64,000 nucleotides of DNA from Allolobophora icterica (Eukaryota; Annelida; Clitellata; Crassiclitellata; Lumbricidae): NCBI GenBank assembly GCA_963556255.1, contig OY744613.1, forward strand, positions 38,015,234-38,079,233. The letters run 5' to 3'. Position numbers and translations under genes: made by a program. The notes below the pieces were generated by a model. It saw nothing but the letters and a program-made list of their open reading frames with translations, ran no database searches and was not told the DNA's origin. Every line of letters starts with the position of its first letter. Within the stretch, counting starts at the first letter, position 1. Shown in pieces: positions 41,471 to 52,110 of this stretch.

Positions 41471-42705
41471 CCCTCATCCGAACAAGGGGGGGTCTGGCCA
41501 GACCACAAACCCTGCATATATTTGTTGCATAACTTTTTTAAATATTATATTTATTCAACACGCTTATATGACTTTGTTGCTATATTGTTGAGCAACAATA
41601 AGTGCATTTAAACGACCAAAAAGACCGAGTGCTGAGGAGGCACTGAAGATAATACTGGCTGAGACTAATGATGACAGGTTTGACACAGACCGCGATTACG
41701 ACGAATGTGAATGTGACGAGATGCCAATGCCTGATGAGCAACTTTCAGGTGTTTCTGATGATGAAGACAACGTTGAAATTGACGATGAAGATGAAAACGA
41801 TGATGAGACTGGTCTTGAAAGTGACGATAACGCTGACGAAACTTTTGATAATGAAGAAGCCAATAGACATGAATACAAGTCAAGATCCGGATATTTTTGA
41901 CAGTGTAAACCACTTCAAACAGGCTGTGCTCGGTTGCATAATGTTATAAAAGAAAAATGTGGATATTGAGCAACTCAGATTGGGAGATGAAGAAGCGTTT
42001 CAACTTGCGCTTGCTCTGGTAGCAGCTTGAGAGATCTCTCGTAGCACCGTGGATCACTACCAGAAAAATCGAGCCACAGTGAGGCGCAGAGAGGCGTGCA
42101 ATCTTGGCTGCCAGATTTTGGATTGTTGCTCAGCAGAAGCAGGAAGAGGAAGGTATAAAACGACGATGCTAACTGTGTGGCAAGAAGGAGATAAACAGTA
42201 CATATGCTGCACATGTTACAAACCAGTCTCTCTGTCTCACTGTTCTTCTGCTCCACAGTACACATGGCATCAATGCAAACAAAGCTTACTGACTAAATTA
42301 CAGGCTTAGAATTACAATTTATTTCAATATTTTGAGAGATATATTCAATAAAACCGTCATGTAGCATTTGAACATAACAGCAATCAGTACTAATTTTACT
42401 AGAAAAATGGTTTCTTCATATTTGGTTCTAATTTTATAGATAGACGATCATTAAGTCGATCAAGCTTTTATGACAGACTGTCACAAAATAATGTATTGAA
42501 CATTTAGTTTCAAATTCATCGTAGAAATGATTTTTTGGCATGGAGAGACTGAAATATTGTTATTTATTGTTAACCTAATAACATTTAGCAAAATTGGCAT
42601 ATAAAATGTACTGTTACCTATGAAAAAACCATATCAAAAGAGGGGGTCTGGCCAGACCCCCCCCTTGTTCAAATTAAGTTGCATTTTGGCATGTTCGGCT
42701 GAGGG
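41471..42705 (+). mobile_element. Non-autonomous piggyBac derivative, 1,235 bp, TTAA flanked
   Basis: Flanked by TTAA at 41467-41470 and 42706-42709. Ends match as inverted repeats (CCCTCATCCGAACA left; TGTTCGGCTGAGGG right). A further inverted pair, AACAAGGGGGGGTCTGGCCA, sits just inside each end (41481-41504; 42642-42669), centred on the palindrome GGTCTGGCCAGACC. Inside, coding remnants are joined by a large deletion: an acidic N-terminus (SAEEALKIILAETNDDRFDTD..., 41628-41895) and a C-terminal Cys domain (YICCTCYKPVSLSHCSS..., near 42200-42260). The catalytic core is gone, so it could only move with a transposase supplied elsewhere. The intact piggyBac at 30.3 kb has different ends. Confidence 0.85.
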
Positions 42706-42709
42706 TTAA

Positions 42710-43290
42710 ATCAGCACGCACAGACCTTGCTGCTTCGCTCAAGACCGGACTAGCGCTGTTGCAACAGTTAGAAGACACGAATCTTCCCTCTCCGGAACCT
42801 GAACCAAACATGCCACTTTTAAAGTACAAAAGAAAAATGTTACCGAAGAACATTGTGCTAGATGCTAACAAAAGGCTCATCACTCCTAACAATCAAATAA
42901 CAGTGACAACATGTATCACGAGTGAAACAAGATCACCGAGATCAGAAATAATCCTAGCAAAGGCATTCAAGGCAGCTACCAATGCAAGTAGCTCTACAAA
43001 CCTAACAAGTTTGAACCTGTTTGAACCTGAAGAAATGAACACTACCTCCATGGATCCTTCCATCTCATATAGAGAAATAGATCTCTCACGACATCTTCAA
43101 CCACCACCGACTTCAACCCAACAGGGAAGTGATCATTTCAATCCTTCACCAACACCCAGTGTACATCAGGCTACAAACACCTATAATCAACAACCTCATA
43201 CACCTCTCAAAAGCCAGCTACTACAACTTGTGGCTTTTGCTGGGTATTTGCCCAAGCAGTTTTCAGATGGGGAGACTAGAGAGTGACATG
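42710..43290 (+). pseudogene. Unrecognised ORF fused to a short R2-like piece
   Basis: The 42759-43286 frame (175 codons) begins with a stretch shared with 17.7-17.95 kb (PEPEPNMP...KNIVLDANKRL...SEIILAKAFKAATNASS), continues through a Pro/Thr/Gln-rich low-complexity segment, and from about 43215 turns into R2-like ORF sequence (YNLWLLLG.CP, KQFSDGET) in an overlapping frame. I do not recognise the first part. The R2-like part is only about 75 bp. Confidence 0.45.
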
Positions 43291-43615
43291 GCAACGGTTA
43301 CCACGGAGTGGGAATGGGATAGAGTTTAAAAAAAATTGCGGTAAAAGCACAGTAATGGGGAAACACTGTACGGTATTACTGTGGGGATGGGAATGAAATG
43401 AAAGCTTCAGTAATACTGCAGTAATAGTTACAGAGTTCATAAATTTTCATTTATGACTTTCTTTCAGCGTTCCGTGAGACTTACTAACCAAGGTGACATG
43501 TGACGTGTTTCCTCTTTTGATAACTGATCTTTGCTTACTATAGCAGCTTCCGATCAAGATATTTACCTCCTTTTTGTTTGCGTTGCAAGGATAGACATCT
43601 ATATTAACATCGAAT
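43291..43615. other. Unassigned spacer
   Basis: No gene. 43330-43430 has repeated GTAAT, GGTATTACTGTGGGGATGG and CAGTAATACTGCAGTAAT motifs that resemble the low-complexity ends of some hAT elements; no partner end was found. Confidence 0.35.
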
Positions 43616-43984
43616 ATGGAAAAGTGCGATGTTGCAAAACTAATTAGTACCAAAAGTCCGAGAGTTACTTTCACAAAATGCAAAGGGTCAAGCAATGATT
43701 GGCCACATTTCGAGAGAATTGAGGTCAATGAGGAGTTCTGCGAGTATGTTAGGTGTGTTGCATGCAGGGGGATTCTAAAATGGAAATCCCGAGATGAGAC
43801 CAGTGGGTTAAAGGCACAACGTCAATCGCGTCGTGTGACCAAGAACAGTGATGCTGGAATCCAAAACATAACCAGCATGCCAGGCTTTTCTGCAAAGGAT
43901 GAGAAGCAAAAACTTTCTGTTCCTGACAGAAACCCGATTAAAGATGTACAAGTTAAAATGTGTGCCACAGATCTTCAGTAAATA
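43616..43984 (+). pseudogene. hAT-type BED zinc-finger fragment
   Basis: A 121-codon open frame. DWPHFERIEVNEEFCEYVRCVACRGILKWKSRDETSGLKAQRQS resembles a BED finger (W-x-F, C-x2-C, SGL...), the DNA-binding N-terminus of hAT transposases, though the terminal His pair is not preserved. The end, IKDVQVKMCATDLQ, matches the start of the hAT core, where the stop occurs. No transposase core follows. The hAT relic at 20.8-24.8 kb lacks this part, but the two are far apart and need not be one element. Confidence 0.65.
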
Positions 43985-44876
43985 GTATTTACGGTAATTT
44001 ATTATTTGGGTTATTTCACACTTTTATCACTTTCTTGGAATCATGTTTCAGGTAGACGCCGGGCTTTATTGCATCAATTTTTGAGAGGCTCTATCTGTGG
44101 TGCTACAAATATATATTTCTATCCAGTTATAATTATTATTGTCCTTAATAAAAATATGCGACTACTTGGACTCAGTTAATTTGAATCCATGTCTTAATAG
44201 AACTGTATGGTATGCTTTATTACAGTTTAAGATGATTTTGCTTTATTGAATTTAAGATGAATTTCCATTATTACATTTAAGATGAATTTGCTTTATTGCA
44301 GTGTAAGACGAATTTCCTTCATATATATTTTCTTCATTTACCTGAACTAGGTCATTATAAAATTCAACTGCCCCTATAGATGATCTTCTATTCATTCATG
44401 GATTACAGAATTAAGCTGACTTTCAGCATTTTCAGCGTTTGTCAGTGTTTGTCAATTTCCTAAATTTTTAGTAATATGCTATCACTGATAATGCTACAAG
44501 CTTATACTTCTTACTGTGAAGATGCGGGGACATTGCGAGGATGAAAACCCATTATGAGGGGATGTTGATCAGACTACGGGCGATGCACGGGAGCGAGGTC
44601 GTTGGAGGGAACGAGGAGTTACGTGATATGAGCGATGAGGAGACTGCATCCAATCTGTTGGGGGCAAAACAAAAATTGAGAACAACGGCTGGGAGGAGAG
44701 GACTTCAACGAAAGAGGTTGAAAGAGAAGGGACGTTTGCAAAGTTGGCTGCAGTTAACTTAATCAAAAGAGATTAGAAGGCAATGTCTATTACAAATTCA
44801 ACTCGCACATGAGGTTGAATCATCACTTCATCATAATAACGTCAATTATGATCGATCAGAAGCGAGGTCAAGACAA
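43985..44876. other. Unassigned spacer
   Basis: Contains imperfect repeats of TTTAAGATGAATTTGCTTTATT at 44225-44310 (three to four copies of about 32 bp). The 73-codon frame at 44541-44762 is Arg/Glu-rich with no known motif. Confidence 0.4.
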
Positions 44877-45250
44877 TTGATCATCACACAAGTTGGTCCC
44901 TATCCGGACCGACAACAAACAGACGAAGCAGCGTTTATATTATTGGCAAGCGACAAGCCGGGGATTAACATCAATCCAGGCGACATCTCCTACTCTTACA
45001 GGATACCAAACCCACAAACCTGGTCTCTGCCGCACCAGGATGATTTCCTTAACAATGAAGAAAACTCGAGACCTGGTGTACAGAGCAAGGAAAAGCTACG
45101 AGACCATTCCTCTCCAGTTTAGATTAACGAGTTTCTGACCAAGCACAATGCGAAGATCTTCTCACTGACAAGACAACTAGTCAAAAAGAAGTTGCTCTTC
45201 CGAACCTGGACTTCTGAGGGCATGGTTCTAATCAAGACACCAGACGACTA
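44877..45250 (+). pseudogene. CR1/L2-type ORF1 fragment
   Basis: Several frames combined read as the RRM/C-terminal part of an L1/CR1-type ORF1 RNA-binding protein: YRIPNPQTW near 45000, TRDLVYRARKSYETIPLQ (near 45068-45120), INEFLTKHNAKIFSLTRQLVKKK (45124-45195), then RTWTSEGMVLIKTPDD (45200-45250) before a stop. Frame changes show decay. A second, longer ORF1 relic of this type is at 53.3-54.0 kb. Confidence 0.6.
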
Positions 45251-45485
45251 GCATCTAAACCTCTTCACATACATGATCCCTCACCACTCGGTCTACGACT
45301 AAAACCCTTGGATCAACCGAAGGACACAACTTGATTGACTACATAACACAGAAGACTATCGTAAGCTCCTATAAATTTGACGTCTAGCAATTAGAGACGT
45401 AAGTGTACTCTGTGATTGCCTCATTTCATTCGCTTCTCCCTAGCATGTGAAGGTGAATTATTATTTATCCACTAAAACGCTTAAA

Positions 45486-46739
45486 ATATGTGTCCGTGCA
45501 TGGGATTACCCGGCCAAAGTCGCGTGTACTGAAACCTAGCAAATCGAGCGGAAAGGTCATGAATGCGTAAACCAGTGAAAAATTTTTTTTTGCATAATAT
45601 TAATAATTGATATTTCAACTACTAAATCCCAGAATTACAGGTCAAACAAACTAATACAAATATTTTAATTTGATTTTTTTGTACACCCGTTGTCTAAATT
45701 TATATCAATGATTCGGCCCAGTCAAGCGTGCGTTTATTTTAATATCGCCGAAAATCTTGCTGTTATAACAGACTTATTAATTAGTCATGTTCTGAACTAG
45801 TTTTTTCTGCTGAATCTATCTGTGCCAACAGTAAGTATGTATGAATACAGCCTAATTTGCTATGAATTTTTAATTATGAGATGGTCATTATAAGCGGCGA
45901 CTAGCAGGGTCTCTGTTATGGCTAATTCTGATCAATGAACGCTGCCTTAACGGCAGCAGATTTAATTTTAAAGCATACTACATTTTTTTCTAAACCCATC
46001 TGTACAAAAAATAAACTGTTTAAATGCAGTAATAATTCACAATAAATAAATTTTGGGAGGCACTATCGCGGACTGATCACAACTACGGTAGCGCCATCTG
46101 ACGAATACGAGATTATTATTATAACGATGACGGACAGAAGTAAACAATCCGAAATCGCGCGATGTTTAAATGAACTTTCAGCATTTAATTTGAGTAGAAT
46201 TGGTCAAGAGGACCATTTGCAAAACATTATTAATGACTACTTCTGCAATACTGATGTGGAAAATGACGATTCGAGTGACTTTAGCGACGAATCTGATGCT
46301 GAGAATAGTGATGTCTCGCCATCTAAAAGCCACACCCGAGAAAAATTAAAGATTATTATATTTAATTGCAACATGGCATCAACTTTAAATCTGTGCCATT
46401 GTGTCAGTTTAATTTTCCAAGAAACACCGTTGACACCATTGGAAAGGGCAGAAAATTCTACATCTAGAACATACTACTAAATTATGCTGAAAAATCGATT
46501 CACATTTGCATAGTTCACACAATGAAGCCAATTTTTAACTTGCGATTTCTCTTAATAACGAGTTCTCAAAACGCTAATACTTCAATTCTTTAAAAATTCA
46601 TAACTTTTTCATTTCTAAAGATACAAATATACAGTTTTTACCACATTAATCAACAGTGACGGTAGTATTTAAAAAAAATATAAACTAACTTTTCAAAAAT
46701 TTTGAGTTTGGGAGGGTTTTCCCATGCACGGTCACATAT
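45486..46739 (+). mobile_element. Non-autonomous inverted-repeat DNA element, ~1.25 kb
   Basis: Bounded by inverted repeats ATATGTG-A/T-CCGTGCATGGGA at 45486-45506 and, inverted, 46719-46739. The interior has one acidic reading frame (46127-46480) and AT-rich DNA. I could not find a matching target duplication (left flank TTAAA, right flank GCTTG), so the exact ends and superfamily are open. Confidence 0.6.
46127..46480 (+). CDS. Small acidic ORF in the 1.25-kb element, 117 codons
   Basis: MTDRSKQSEIARCLNELSAF... followed by a DYFCNTDVENDDSSDFSDESDAE acidic stretch and SPSKSHTRE. This looks like the N-terminus of a DNA-transposon protein (acidic Ser/Asp-rich starts are common in piggyBac and Sola-like transposases) fused after about residue 75 to unrelated AT-rich sequence. 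It would be a truncated product, if translated at all. The function is not recognised. Confidence 0.4.
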   Translation: MTDRSKQSEIARCLNELSAFNLSRIGQEDHLQNIINDYFCNTDVENDDSSDFSDESDAENSDVSPSKSHTREKLKIIIFNCNMASTLNLCHCVSLIFQETPLTPLERAENSTSRTYY

Positions 46740-46779
46740 GCTTGTGCATTTATCTTAAAAAACGGAATTTTAATTTCTG

Positions 46780-47575
46780 ATTAAGATATGGCTGTACACT
46801 TTAGGTTAGAAGTGACTGTACACTTCTGGTCAAAGTTTCTGTCCACAATTGGCAAGGGAATGGAATGACGAGGCATAGGGAAGGAATTTTGCTAGGAACA
46901 GTTGTGCACTTAACTTCAAGAAGTGTTCACTTCTGTACATTTAGGATTACGAATATCCACCACTCACTCAAGTTTAAGAAATGCTTTGCACTTTTTCGTT
47001 GGAATTTGCCGTTCGTTCTGGCTAGGAGGCGACCACTAATTTATGTTTAAGTATATGACTGTATAGGCTACTCATGTTTAAGAAACGACCAACACTTATG
47101 GATATGAAATGGCTGTAGACATCTGACTAGGAACTGACCGAATACTTATGGTTTTATGTACACTGTACGCTATAATTATGTTCAAGAAATGGCTATCCGC
47201 CTTTGATGGCAGTCCACTGATAGGAGGGCCCACCTCTGCACACTTCTGCTGAAGATATGGCTGTATACCTCGGCTACAGAAAACGCGGTTAACTTTTGGT
47301 TTCGAAGTAACTGCTACTTATGACAAGACAATGGCTTTTGTTTGAAAGGGAAGTGCACTGCTATGTTAGGAGGGTATACCTCTACACACTTCTGTTTAAG
47401 ATTGGCTAAGAAATAGATGCACTTTCTGTCTGAAAAAAATCGTTGTACACTTCTGTTGTTTACTCTGGCAATGAAACGGTTGGACACTTCTGAAGTTTAA
47501 CAAATAAATTTACCTTTAAGATTTGGCTGTACACCTTTGGTCAAGAAAAGCCTGCACACATCTGGTTAATATTTG
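46780..47575. repeat. Degenerate satellite, left block
   Basis: Loose tandem repeats around a 26-36-bp theme, AAGAAATGGCTGTACACTTC plus TGGTT. Examples are 46787 (GGCTGTACACTTTAGG), 46811 (GACTGTACACTTCTGG), 47269 (GGCTGTATACCTCGG) and 47524 (GGCTGTACACCTTTGG). The same theme resumes at 48655 after an R2-like copy. Divergence between units is high, so this is old. Confidence 0.8.
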
Positions 47576-47576
47576 G

Positions 47577-48653
47577 GGGCTACTATGTTCAGGCAGTCCA
47601 TGCGAGGGGGAACCTGCTGCATACAGTCGCCAACTATCTTCGGACGGTAACGGCAGCTGGTGTAAAGTCCGACGCACGCGCCTTGTCGCGGCGGGGGGGA
47701 ACTCCGAAAGGAGGCGAAGCGTGCGAGGGCGAACCACTTAATGATACACAAAATGGAGACAACTGAAATGCTAAGAGGCGCTGCAGTGCATAATTGCCGA
47801 AGGGGCGGCGGGTGCGGTGCCATGGGCTGGAGACCTGTCCAATGTGCCAGAACGGCTTTAAAGGAAAAGCAGGACTGTCTCTCCATCAGCGCAGTGCCCA
47901 CTCCGTGGTATACCACACGGAACATCAGGTTTTGCCACGAGCGAAAGCTCGCTGGCCACCGGAGGAGTGTGACCGAATGGCCATGCTCGAGGCCGATCTG
48001 CTCGTCTCTGGGGTCAGACCGGCCCTGATCAACAGTCACTTGGTGCCAGCTTCAAGGACAGGACTCACGAGGCTATTAAGGGGCTCTGCAAAAAACAGGA
48101 CTACAAGGACCAGGTTGCTGAACTTGTGGTCCGTGCTCATGCAGCACTTAATCGTGAGGCGGAGTCCCAAGAAATGCCGAGCGGATCCGGAGTGGAAAGC
48201 TGTCCCCACTCAACTTGAAGGGAGGTCCTCATCGCAGCCAGCGAGGGCCTCCACGAAGAAAGCGAATCGAGGCTGTTTGTCGGGTCGAGGAGGATATGCT
48301 CGATGGAACTGCTCCTGCAAGGACGTTACTCGACCAGTCCGCAGGGCTAGTAACCACCATTATAAAGTCACACCCGAACAGGACCAGAGTAAACAAACCT
48401 CGAAAAGGTCCCAAAGGCAAGAGACCTCCGGGCCCTGGCAGACCAAGGGCTGGCGGGCCGCGAGCGACATGGAGGCTCAATCTGAAGCGGCTCACCAGAC
48501 AGATGGCATATGCCAGGGTGCAGAAAGGAGCAAGGCGCAGTGGTCTTTAGGTGTTGGCAACCTACGAATTTCAGTACATCGCCGGCAGTCACCGAGCAAA
48601 TGCACGATGATGAAAAATGCTGGACCGAACAGTTGCATAATCACAGAGTGTAA
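47577..48653 (+). mobile_element. R2-like copy with tail-to-head start and central deletion
   Basis: The first 44 bp (GGGGGCTACTATGTTCAGGC... to 47620) are from near the 3' end of the ORF (the YVQAVH.RGNLLPS block). They are joined directly to the ribozyme region at 47624. After ATG 47752 the N-terminal ORF region follows (zinc finger CPMCQNGFKGKAGLSLHQRSAH near 47840-47905; QALINSHL-type block; NRTRVNKPRKGPKGKRPPGPGRP near 48378-48440). At about 48529, just after CAGAAAG, it jumps to the 3' UTR, which ends GAGTGTAAA at 48653. RT and endonuclease are lost. It interrupts the degenerate satellite. Confidence 0.85.
47624..47734 (+). ncRNA. HDV-like ribozyme relic (copy F, P1 broken)
   Basis: J1/2 stem CAGTCG...GCAGCTGGTGT, TTCG loop, P2 CGCACG with CGTGCG (perfect, and different from copies B and C), P3 GCC/GGC with L3 TTGTCGC, and J4/2 GGCGAAG are present. 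The 5' C-run of P1 has been replaced by the tail-to-head junction, and the C of GGGCAAC is lost, so cleavage is unlikely. Confidence 0.65.
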
Positions 48654-48654
48654 A

Positions 48655-49460
48655 GAAATGGTTGCTCACTTCAGATCAAGTGGCTCACTTATGTTGCTGA
48701 AAGGGAGGTATGCTGCTTGTAATGTGAAATGGTTGCATTCAGGTTTAAGAAAAGGCTGTACACTCCTCATAGGGAAATGGTTGTACACTTCTCATTAAAA
48801 AACGGCTGTAAATTTCAGGCTACAAAATGCTATACATTTATGACATTGCAATGACTGTAAACACACATGTCTAAGAAATAATTGTACACTTTGTTTAAGA
48901 AATGGTTGTACATCTCTGATTACCAATTAATAGTATATGCATTATTACGAAATGGCTGCAGACCATTGGATAAGAAATGACTGTACACCTACGCATAAGA
49001 AATCGCTATAAACCTCTTCTAGGGAACGCCTGCACACTTCTGATTATATAATGGTTGTACTCTTCTGGTTAACAAATGGCTGAACATTAAAATCAAAGAA
49101 ATGGTTCTACATGTATGCTTAAGAAATTGATGCATACCTCTGTTTGAGAAACGTTTGTATATTTATGTTTAAGAAATGACTGTAAAAGAAACGTTTGTAC
49201 ACTTATGTTTAAGAAATGACTACGCACTCCGGACAGGAATCGAGTGATCACTCCTGGTTGATAGGTGGCTGTGCACTTCTGCCTGGGAGGTGACGGTGCA
49301 CTTCTGACTGGGAGGAGGCTACATGCTCCTGGATGGGAAACTGCTGTACAACTTTGATGAAGAAATGTCTGTTTTCTTTTGTTTAAGTAATGCCTGCTAA
49401 GAGGAACGCGACTGACTGCTGACTGCTTGCCTGTCGATTGTCTCATGGAATGACCTAATT
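48655..49460. repeat. Degenerate satellite, right block
   Basis: Continuation of the 46.78-47.58 kb array: AAATGGTTGCATTCAGG, AAAGGCTGTACACTCC, AAATGGTTGTACACTTC, AAATGGTTGTACATCTC, AAACGTTTGTACAC and similar units spaced about 26-40 bp. Near 49250-49330 the theme changes to GGCTGTGCACTTCTG / GGTGACGGTGCACTTC. Confidence 0.8.
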
Positions 49461-49512
49461 TCACCGGTGCTAATATTCAAGTCAATACTTCTGCATATGT
49501 ATCTTATTTATT

Positions 49513-49634
49513 CCCCCCCCAAGCGCCAGTCGGCCGACCATCTTCGGAAGGTAACGGCGGCTGGTGTAAAGTCCTACGTACGCGCCTTGTCGTGGCTGGG
49601 GGGGGGGCAACTCCGAAAGGAGGCTAAGCGTGCG
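49513..49634 (+). ncRNA. HDV-like self-cleaving ribozyme (copy B)
   Basis: P1: eight Cs (49513-49520) with the G-run at 49598-49607. J1/2 stem GCGCCAGTC (49523-49531) with GGCTGGTGT (49559-49567), all nine pairs, closed by a C(TTCG)G tetraloop. P2 CGTACG with CGTGCG (49629-49634). P3 GCC/GGC with L3 TTGTCGT. P4 CTCC-GAAA-GGAG. J4/2 GGCTAAG. Every core helix is intact. The G-run is longer than the C-run, probably from slippage. Confidence 0.8.
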
Positions 49635-49659
49635 GGGGCGACCGACTTTTAAGTTTAAC

Positions 49660-52053
49660 ATGGATCCAAAGACACAGCGAAGAGGGGCTGCCCCTGCAGC
49701 CCCTGACTTAAATGCCGAGAGGGCGGCGGGTGCGGTGCGTGGGCTAGTGATGTGTTCAGACTCTCAAAGGGACCCCTTCAAGGGGGCGGCTGCACTGTCT
49801 CTTCACCGGCGAAGGTTCCACGCCGTCGATTATCACGCTGCACACCAAGTGCAGCAGAGGGTCAAAGCTCGATAGCCCCCGGAAGAGCGAGATCATATGG
49901 CCAGGCTAGAGGCTGACTTTCTCGTCTCCGGGGTGAAACCAGCCCATATCAACAAACAATTGGTGCCGATCTTTAAGGATAGGACCCGTGAGGCAATCAA
50001 AGGGCTTAGGAAGAAGCAGGACTACAAGGATCAAGTTGAGCACCTTGTAGCCCGCGCACGAGCGCTTAATTGCCAATCAGAGTCCGATGATTCGTCAAGC
50101 GGGTCCTCCACGGAGGACTGTCCTCGCTGGAACTGGAGAAGAGTGGTTCTCGCTACCATTAGGGAGAACCTCCATGACCTCCGGGAGGATCGGGAGATAG
50201 ATGCTGAATGTGCTATTGTGAGGACGTTGCTCGATCGATATGCAGAGCAACTAACAATCTTTCTCAAGTCACACTCGGGAACCGTTGGAAGCAAACCTCG
50301 AAAAGCTCCCACAGGTTACAGGTCCCCTGGCCCTGGCAAGCCCACTGGGCAGCCAGGGCAGAGGCTGAATCCGAGGCATCTTGCCAGAATCATGGCTTAC
50401 GCTCAGGTTCAGAAAGCCTTCCGAAGGGACCGCAAGAGGTGCGCTGAGATGGTTCTTGAGGAGCCATGGGAGCAGGAGGAAGCGACATTGACCTTGGAAG
50501 ATCAAGAGCCATTCTGGAGATCGATTTTCTCCGCCGAATCCGAGGTCGATGAAAGACTGGTCCCCAAGGCTCGGGAGGACTGGTCGCTCGCGGATCCTGT
50601 AACCTACGAGGAGGTGGCGAAAGAAATTGCAGACTCGGAGGATAGTGCGCCGGGTCCTGACGGAGTAACTCTTGGGGAAATGAAGTTGATCCCCCACAGG
50701 AGCTGGCCAGCTTCTACAACCTGTGGCTTCTGATGGGGTACATCCCCAAGAAGTTCTCAGATGGGGAGATCATACTGATTCCTAAGGGCGGAGATCTTCA
50801 GGATCCAGCAAACTATAGGCCTATCACCATGGCCTCACGTGTGACGAGGATCTTTCACAAGATCGTGGCCGCTCGTCTAACTGCGAAGGTTCCACTGGAT
50901 CCGAGGCAGAAAGCGTTCTTACCGGTTGACGGATGTGCCGACAATGTCTTTCTTTTGGATAACATCATAAAGGGGGCCCAGCGGCAGAGAAGACCGGTGT
51001 GCCTGGCCTTCCTGGACGTGGCCAAAGCCTTCGACTGTGTTTCCCACAGGACATTGGCTAGGTCACTAAGGAGGCTGGGTGTGCCATCGCCGTTGGTGCA
51101 GTATATCTCCAAGATGTATGCCAACACATCGACCGTCCTCAAAGTAGGCGGCCTATTAGATGCGGTCGTGGCGTGCGTCGAGGAGATTCCCCGTCGGCTA
51201 TCCTGTTCAACTGCGTAATTGACGAGGTCTTGGCAGAGCTGAACCCGGCCATCGGCTACTTTGTAAATAAGGAAGTCATGGTCCAGTGTTTGGCTTTCGC
51301 TGATGATCTTGTCTTGATCGCCTCCACCGAGGATGGCTTGCGGGAACAGGTGGACAGAGAACAACGCTCATTGGGATTCGATGGGCTTCGACTGAACTCG
51401 GCTAAGAGTGCCTCCCTTCGCATCGACATCGATGGGAAGGCTAAACGCTGGGTAATAAATCCCTTGCCGCTTTTGAACATCGGCGGCGAGTCGGTCAGGC
51501 CCCTCAACATCGAGCAAACGTACAAATACCTGGGACTGCAGGCCGGACCACTCGGTCTGAGGAGGGTCCATGGGGAAATCCTCAGTGTGGGACTGGACCG
51601 GTTGACACATGCTCCATTGAAGCCCCAGCAGCGCATGTTCCTATTGCGCTGTCATTTATTGCCGAAATTGTACCACGGACTCGTGCTCGGGGAGATGAAA
51701 AATCCTTAGAGTACCTTGATCAGTTGGTGAGAGTGGCAGTACGCAAATGGTTGCGGCTGCCACATGATACTCCCACCGGGTGCTTCCATGCGAAGGCGTC
51801 AGATGGCGGGCTGGAAGTGCCGCGCCTGCGTTACACTATACCTCCACTCAAGGCCCATCGCATGGCCAAGGTAGAGGAGTCCGGTGATCCGGTAATGCAG
51901 AGAGTGGCTGCAAGCCCACTCTTCCTGGGGGCGAGGAGGAGGTGTGCAAAGACGGCAAGGGTGGCCGGTCGAGTGCTGAGCAGTAGGCAGGATGCGAGTG
52001 ACCTTCTTGCGGCCCAGCTCCACGCATCGGTGGATGGTCAGGGTCTCAAGTAG
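49660..52053 (+). pseudogene. R2-like ORF with best-preserved RT
   Basis: Zinc finger CSDSQRDPF (second Cys lost to Ser), then an in-frame TAG at 49873-49875 where sister copies have Trp (ARWPPEERD). The long frame 49897-50733 follows: KQDYKDQVEHL, AYAQVQKAFRRDRKRCAEMVLEE, EEVAKEIADSEDSAPGPDGVTL. RT blocks: ILIPKGGDLQDPANYRPITMASRVTRIFHKIVAARL (near 50770-50880), FLPVDGCADN, VCLAFLDVAKAFDCVSH (near 50998-51050), RGDSPSAILFNCVIDEVL (GVRQGDP slightly decayed), CLAFADDLVLIAST (near 51287-51328), YKYLGLQAGPLGLRR, and GGLEVPRLRYT. About four frameshifts and two nonsense codons separate these. The catalytic Asp residues of the RT are present. Confidence 0.85.
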
Positions 52054-52074
52054 CAGGGACAAACCCCTCGCGTG

Positions 52075-52108
52075 AACTCCTGGGTGACCGATGGGTCACC
52101 CAGGAGTT
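52075..52108. repeat. Perfect 15-bp inverted repeat at the truncated end of an R2-like copy
   Basis: AACTCCTGGGTGACC, a 4-bp GATG loop, then its exact reverse complement, after which R2-like similarity ends. It resembles the hairpin at 5833-5865 in another copy, although the sequences involved differ. Confidence 0.9.
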
Positions 52109-52110
52109 AA

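Larger units (their letters stand above)
49513..52110 (+). mobile_element. R2-like retrotransposon copy, 3'-truncated at a foldback
   Basis: Intact ribozyme, then ORF from ATG 49660 through the RT and post-RT blocks, ending abruptly near 52090 in the QTPRVNSWVTDGS block. There the sequence folds back on itself (inverted repeat 52075-52108). The CCHC knuckle, endonuclease and 3' UTR are missing. A 3'-truncated copy is unusual for target-primed reverse transcription, which starts at the 3' end, so a later deletion or a repair event is likely. Confidence 0.85.

Noticed and set aside
41665..41913. Minus-strand His-rich ORF
   Set aside because: It is the antisense shadow of the acidic Asp/Glu N-terminus of the piggyBac derivative.
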